DNA of 16,910 bases from Acidimicrobiaceae bacterium. GTDB lineage: Bacteria; Actinomycetota; Acidimicrobiia; Acidimicrobiales; RAAP-2. Location of the stretch: the NCBI GenBank assembly GCA_003164275.1, contig PLSY01000254.1, positions 1,264 to 18,173 of the forward strand, in the 5' to 3' direction. Shown one piece after another: positions 13,994 through 16,910 of the stretch. Positions within the stretch are counted from its first letter, which is position 1. Every line of letters starts with the position of its first letter. Position numbers and translations under genes: made by a program. The notes beneath the pieces are model-generated. The model did no database searches. It was not told the DNA's origin and was given only the letters and a program-made list of their open reading frames with translations.

Positions 13994-15928
13994 TCAGGCG
14001 TGTTCGGACGCGTCGGCCTGGCGGATCCAGGTGGCGTACATCTCGGCGTAGCGGCCACCTTGGGCCACCAGCTCGTCGTGGGGCCCGACCTCGATGATGC
14101 GCCCGTCGTCGACCACCGCGATGCGGTCGGCCCTCATGGCCGTCGACAAGCGGTGGGCGATGAGGATGGCGGTGCGGTTCTCCAACAGGACGTCGAGAGC
14201 CGACTCGATCTTGGTCTCGGACTGGAGATCGAGGTTCGAGGTGGCCTCGTCGAGGACCAGGACACGAGGGTGGGCTAGGAACGCCCGGGCCAGGGCGATG
14301 AGCTGGCGCTCTCCGGACGAGAGGGTCTGACCCCGCTCGTGGACGACGGTGTCGAGCCCGTCGGGCATCCGTTCGATCACGTCTGCGAGCCCCACCCGCT
14401 CGACGGCCTCTTTGATCTCGTCGTCGGTGGCCGTGGGCCGGGCGAAGGCGATGTTGTCGCCGATGGTCCCGGCGAACAGGAACGGCTCTTGGGGCACGAC
14501 GCCGAGTTGGCGTCGGAGGGAGCGCAAGGTCACGTCGCGTAGATCGTGTCCGTCGATCAGGACCCTTCCCTCGGTCGGGTCGTAGAACCGGGTCACCAGT
14601 TTGGCCAAGGTGGACTTGCCGGCCCCGGTGGCGCCGACGAAGGCCACGGTCTCACCCGGGCTGATGACGAGGTTCACGTCCTCGATGACCAATCGGCTCG
14701 GGTCGTAACCGAATGACAGGTCGGAGAATTCGATGCGGCCCTCGATGGGCGGAAGGTCGATGGCGTCCCTCGACTCGACCACCGAGGGCACGGTGTCGAT
14801 GAGGTCCCGGAGCTTGGTCACCGAGGCTTGACCCTGCTGGTAGGTGTTGTACTGCTGGACGAGGAGCTGGATCGGTTGGAAGAACCGGTTCAGGTAGAGG
14901 AAGAAAGCGACCAGCGCCCCGACCGACAAGGAGCCGTCGAGGACCATCTTGCCGCCGATGGCGAGGAGGGCGGCCTGTCCGAGCATCCCGAGCAGCTGGG
15001 TCCCCGGCCCGTAGAGGGCGTTCACGTGAGCCGTGTAGTTGTTGGCGTCCCGGTACTCACCAACCACGTTGCGATGGTGGATGACGTTCTGGCGCTGTCG
15101 GTTGTGGGCGGTCACGATCCGGACGCCGTGGAGGCTCTCGGAGAGGTCGGCAAGCACGTTGGCGATGCCGTCGCGTACCTTGACGTAGCCCCGCTCGGAT
15201 GCCCGCTTGAACCAGATGGAGGCGAGGACGAGGGCCGGGATGATCAGCGCCACGGTGATGAAGGCCAACCGGACATTGGTGGTGAACAGCACCACGGTGA
15301 TGACGACCATAGTGAGGCCCTGGATGGCCAGTTGCGACAGTCCGTCCTGGAGGAGCTGCTGGAGGTTCTCGATGTCCGAGGTCATCCGGCTCATGAGCAC
15401 ACCGGCCTTCTCCTCGGTGAAGAATCCGAGCGAAAGACGCTGCAGGTGGGCGAAGACCTTGACCCGGAGGTCGTTCATCACCCAGGCGGCCAACCGTCCG
15501 GTGACACGCACCTGCGAGCGCTGGGCCAAGGAGGTGACGACGATGAAGACCAGGTAGAGGACGGCCATGACCACGACCAGCCCGAAGTCGTAATGTCCCG
15601 GCGACATGCCGTCGTTGATGGCGATCTCGGTCAGCTTGGGCCCCGTCTGGGAGGCGACGGAGATGACCACGACCAGACACCCGGCCAACGCCAGCATGGA
15701 CGGGTACTTGGTGAGCAGGCGCCACAGGCTCAGGCGGCGGAGGTCGGCCTCGGAGCCGTTCTGCTCGAAGACGACGTCGGGTTCGGGATGCTCCGGCTCA
15801 TCGGCCAAGAGGCGGTCGACGCCGCCTTGCAGCTCCGAGGGGATGCCGGCGAAGGGCAGCCCGGGCGCGGCCGGCCGGCCCATGCCCCCGGGGGCACCGC
15901 CGAATCCTCCGCCTCCGCCCCAGCTCAT
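13994..15928 (-). CDS. ABC exporter half-transporter (catalytic-Glu partner)
   Basis: This 644-residue protein has a transmembrane domain followed by an ATPase domain, the type IV exporter layout. A Gly/Pro-rich leader and acidic stretch (1-60) precede about six helices from residue 77 to about 370, including the conserved [22 protein letters not shown] intracellular loop. The ATPase domain has Walker [10 protein letters not shown] with K438, Q-loop [11 protein letters not shown]-loop HERGQT, signature L536-SSGERQ, Walker [13 protein letters not shown] with catalytic E561, and H-loop H592. The signature LSSGE departs from LSGGQ. ATG at 15928 forms an ATGA overlap with the stop of the preceding half-transporter, so the two are co-translated and probably form a heterodimer. 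The cargo (lipid, peptide or drug) cannot be predicted. Confidence 0.93.
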   Translation of the reverse strand: MSWGGGGGFGGAPGGMGRPAAPGLPFAGIPSELQGGVDRLLADEPEHPEPDVVFEQNGSEADLRRLSLWRLLTKYPSMLALAGCLVVVISVASQTGPKLTEIAINDGMSPGHYDFGLVVVMAVLYLVFIVVTSLAQRSQVRVTGRLAAWVMNDLRVKVFAHLQRLSLGFFTEEKAGVLMSRMTSDIENLQQLLQDGLSQLAIQGLTMVVITVVLFTTNVRLAFITVALIIPALVLASIWFKRASERGYVKVRDGIANVLADLSESLHGVRIVTAHNRQRQNVIHHRNVVGEYRDANNYTAHVNALYGPGTQLLGMLGQAALLAIGGKMVLDGSLSVGALVAFFLYLNRFFQPIQLLVQQYNTYQQGQASVTKLRDLIDTVPSVVESRDAIDLPPIEGRIEFSDLSFGYDPSRLVIEDVNLVISPGETVAFVGATGAGKSTLAKLVTRFYDPTEGRVLIDGHDLRDVTLRSLRRQLGVVPQEPFLFAGTIGDNIAFARPTATDDEIKEAVERVGLADVIERMPDGLDTVVHERGQTLSSGERQLIALARAFLAHPRVLVLDEATSNLDLQSETKIESALDVLLENRTAILIAHRLSTAMRADRIAVVDDGRIIEVGPHDELVAQGGRYAEMYATWIRQADASEHA

Positions 15929-16910
15929 GACTGGCCCCCTCGGCCGGCCGAACCGAGCAGGTCCCGAAGCTGGTGACCGTCCTCGGCCGGGGGCGTGGGA
16001 GGTGGTGCCAAGTCAGTCCCCTCGACGAGCTCCTGGGCCTGTTCGAACTCGGCCGCCTGGGCCAGCACTTCGGCATAGAGCGGGGTCGACTCGAGCAGCT
16101 CGGCATGGGTGCCATCGGCCACGATCTTGTTGTGGTCGAGGAGGACGACCCGCTCGGCGAGGGAGATGGTCGACAGGCGATGGGCGATGATCAGAGTGGT
16201 CCGGGCTTCCATCTGGACGCGCAGGCTGGCGTGGATCATCTGCTCGACCTGGACGTCGATGGCGCTCGTGGCGTCGTCCAGCACCATGATGGGGGGGTTG
16301 ACCAACAGGGTTCGGGCGATGGCGATGCGCTGGCGCTGTCCGCCCGACAGGGTGTAGCCGCGCTCTCCGACCACGGTGTCGTAGCCGTGCTCCAGCTGGG
16401 TGATGAACTCGTGGGCCCCCGCCGCCTTGGCGGCCGCCTCGATGGCCTCGAAGCTGGCTGACGGCTGGCCGTAGGCGATGTTGTCCCGCACCGACACCGA
16501 GAACAAGAAGGGCTCGTCGAGGACCACCCCGACGGCTGCCCGCAGACTCGACTGGGTTACGTCTCGGATGTCGTGGCCATCGATCTCGATGGACCCGTGC
16601 TTCACGTCGTAGAACCGGGTGAGCAGGCGGGCGACCGTCGACTTGCCCGATCCGGTCCGGCCGACCAGGGCGACGGTCTCGCCCGGGCTGATGTGCAGGT
16701 CGAAGTCGGCGAGGACCAGGTGTTCGGCTTCGGGGTCGTAGGCGAAGTCGACGTGGCCGAAGCGGACGTCCCCCTTCGAGTCGATGAGGTCGACGGCATC
16801 GTCTTTGTCGGTGACCGTCGGCTGCTCGTCGATGATCTCGTAGATCCGCTCGGCCGAGGCGGCGGCCCGCTGGCCCATCATGATGAGCATGCCCAGCATC
16901 ATGAAGGGCG
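15925..16910 (-). CDS. ABC exporter half-transporter with degenerate ATP site, N-terminus cut by window edge
   Basis: The frame is open to the right edge, so only the last ~328 residues are here: the end of the final membrane helix (MMLGMLIMMGQRAAASAERIYE), the ATPase domain and a C-terminal tail rich in Pro and acidic residues. Walker A is GRTGSGKST and the signature is the consensus LSGGQRQ (coded at 16350-16330), with X-loop GERG and H-loop IAHRLST. Two positions deviate: Walker B reads MVLDDATSAID, with Asp (16275-16273) in place of the catalytic Glu, and the Q-loop reads VVLDEPFLF, with Asp (16518-16516) where Gln is expected. These mark a non-hydrolysing or slow site, as in the degenerate half of heterodimeric exporters. 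It overlaps the next gene by 4 nt. Most of the membrane domain and the start lie beyond 16910. Confidence 0.92.
   Translation of the reverse strand, partial: PFMMLGMLIMMGQRAAASAERIYEIIDEQPTVTDKDDAVDLIDSKGDVRFGHVDFAYDPEAEHLVLADFDLHISPGETVALVGRTGSGKSTVARLLTRFYDVKHGSIEIDGHDIRDVTQSSLRAAVGVVLDEPFLFSVSVRDNIAYGQPSASFEAIEAAAKAAGAHEFITQLEHGYDTVVGERGYTLSGGQRQRIAIARTLLVNPPIMVLDDATSAIDVQVEQMIHASLRVQMEARTTLIIAHRLSTISLAERVVLLDHNKIVADGTHAELLESTPLYAEVLAQAAEFEQAQELVEGTDLAPPPTPPAEDGHQLRDLLGSAGRGGQS

Noticed and set aside
14828..15976. Open frame of 382 codons on the plus strand, opposite the ABC exporter genes
   Set aside because: The translation is a low-complexity Asp/Glu/His/Gly-rich string typical of antisense to a membrane domain; the minus strand has clear ABC exporter motifs.

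Overview
The window is high-GC DNA (about two thirds G+C by eye) with short gaps, frequent 1-4 bp gene overlaps and GTG starts beside ATG. The mix of families (DUF1003, DUF3224, DUF5684, a DUF6295-like protein, a glycine-rich ABC half-exporter) suggests an Actinomycetota chromosome, possibly Acidimicrobiia; the placement is inferred from gene content only. No rRNA, tRNA, CRISPR array, IS element or phage gene was seen.

Left part (1-4750): a DUF1003 membrane protein cut by the left edge runs leftwards. Divergent from it are a GNAT acetyltransferase, a divergent NRAMP-type metal transporter, a DUF3224 protein, a dienelactone-hydrolase-family enzyme and a small DUF6295-like protein. The 178 bp between the divergent genes holds a perfect 14-bp palindrome. 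A DUF5684 membrane protein with a proline-rich tail converges on this set from the other strand, with a small hairpin between.

Centre (4907-13670): recC-recB-recD, complete and tightly packed (4-nt overlap recC/recB, 1-nt overlap recB/recD). The three proteins form the RecBCD (exonuclease V) helicase-nuclease, which resects double-strand breaks for RecA and degrades linear foreign DNA. All nuclease residues and Walker motifs are present. Hairpins at the recD stop and about 260 bp further on are the best terminator candidates.

Right part (13994-16910, minus strand): two ABC exporter half-transporters overlapping by 4 nt, the upstream one cut by the right edge. Their nucleotide-binding domains are complementary: the upstream half has Asp in place of the catalytic Glu and an altered Q-loop but a consensus signature, while the downstream half keeps the Glu and has a non-consensus signature. 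This is the pattern of a heterodimeric exporter with one degenerate ATP site.

I found no clearly new multi-gene system. The most notable points are the altered metal-site motifs of the NRAMP homologue and the hairpin over its start, the operator-like palindrome, a Trp for His change in RecB motif V, an unknown Chi specificity for this RecBCD, and the small DUF3224/hydrolase/DUF6295-like cluster.
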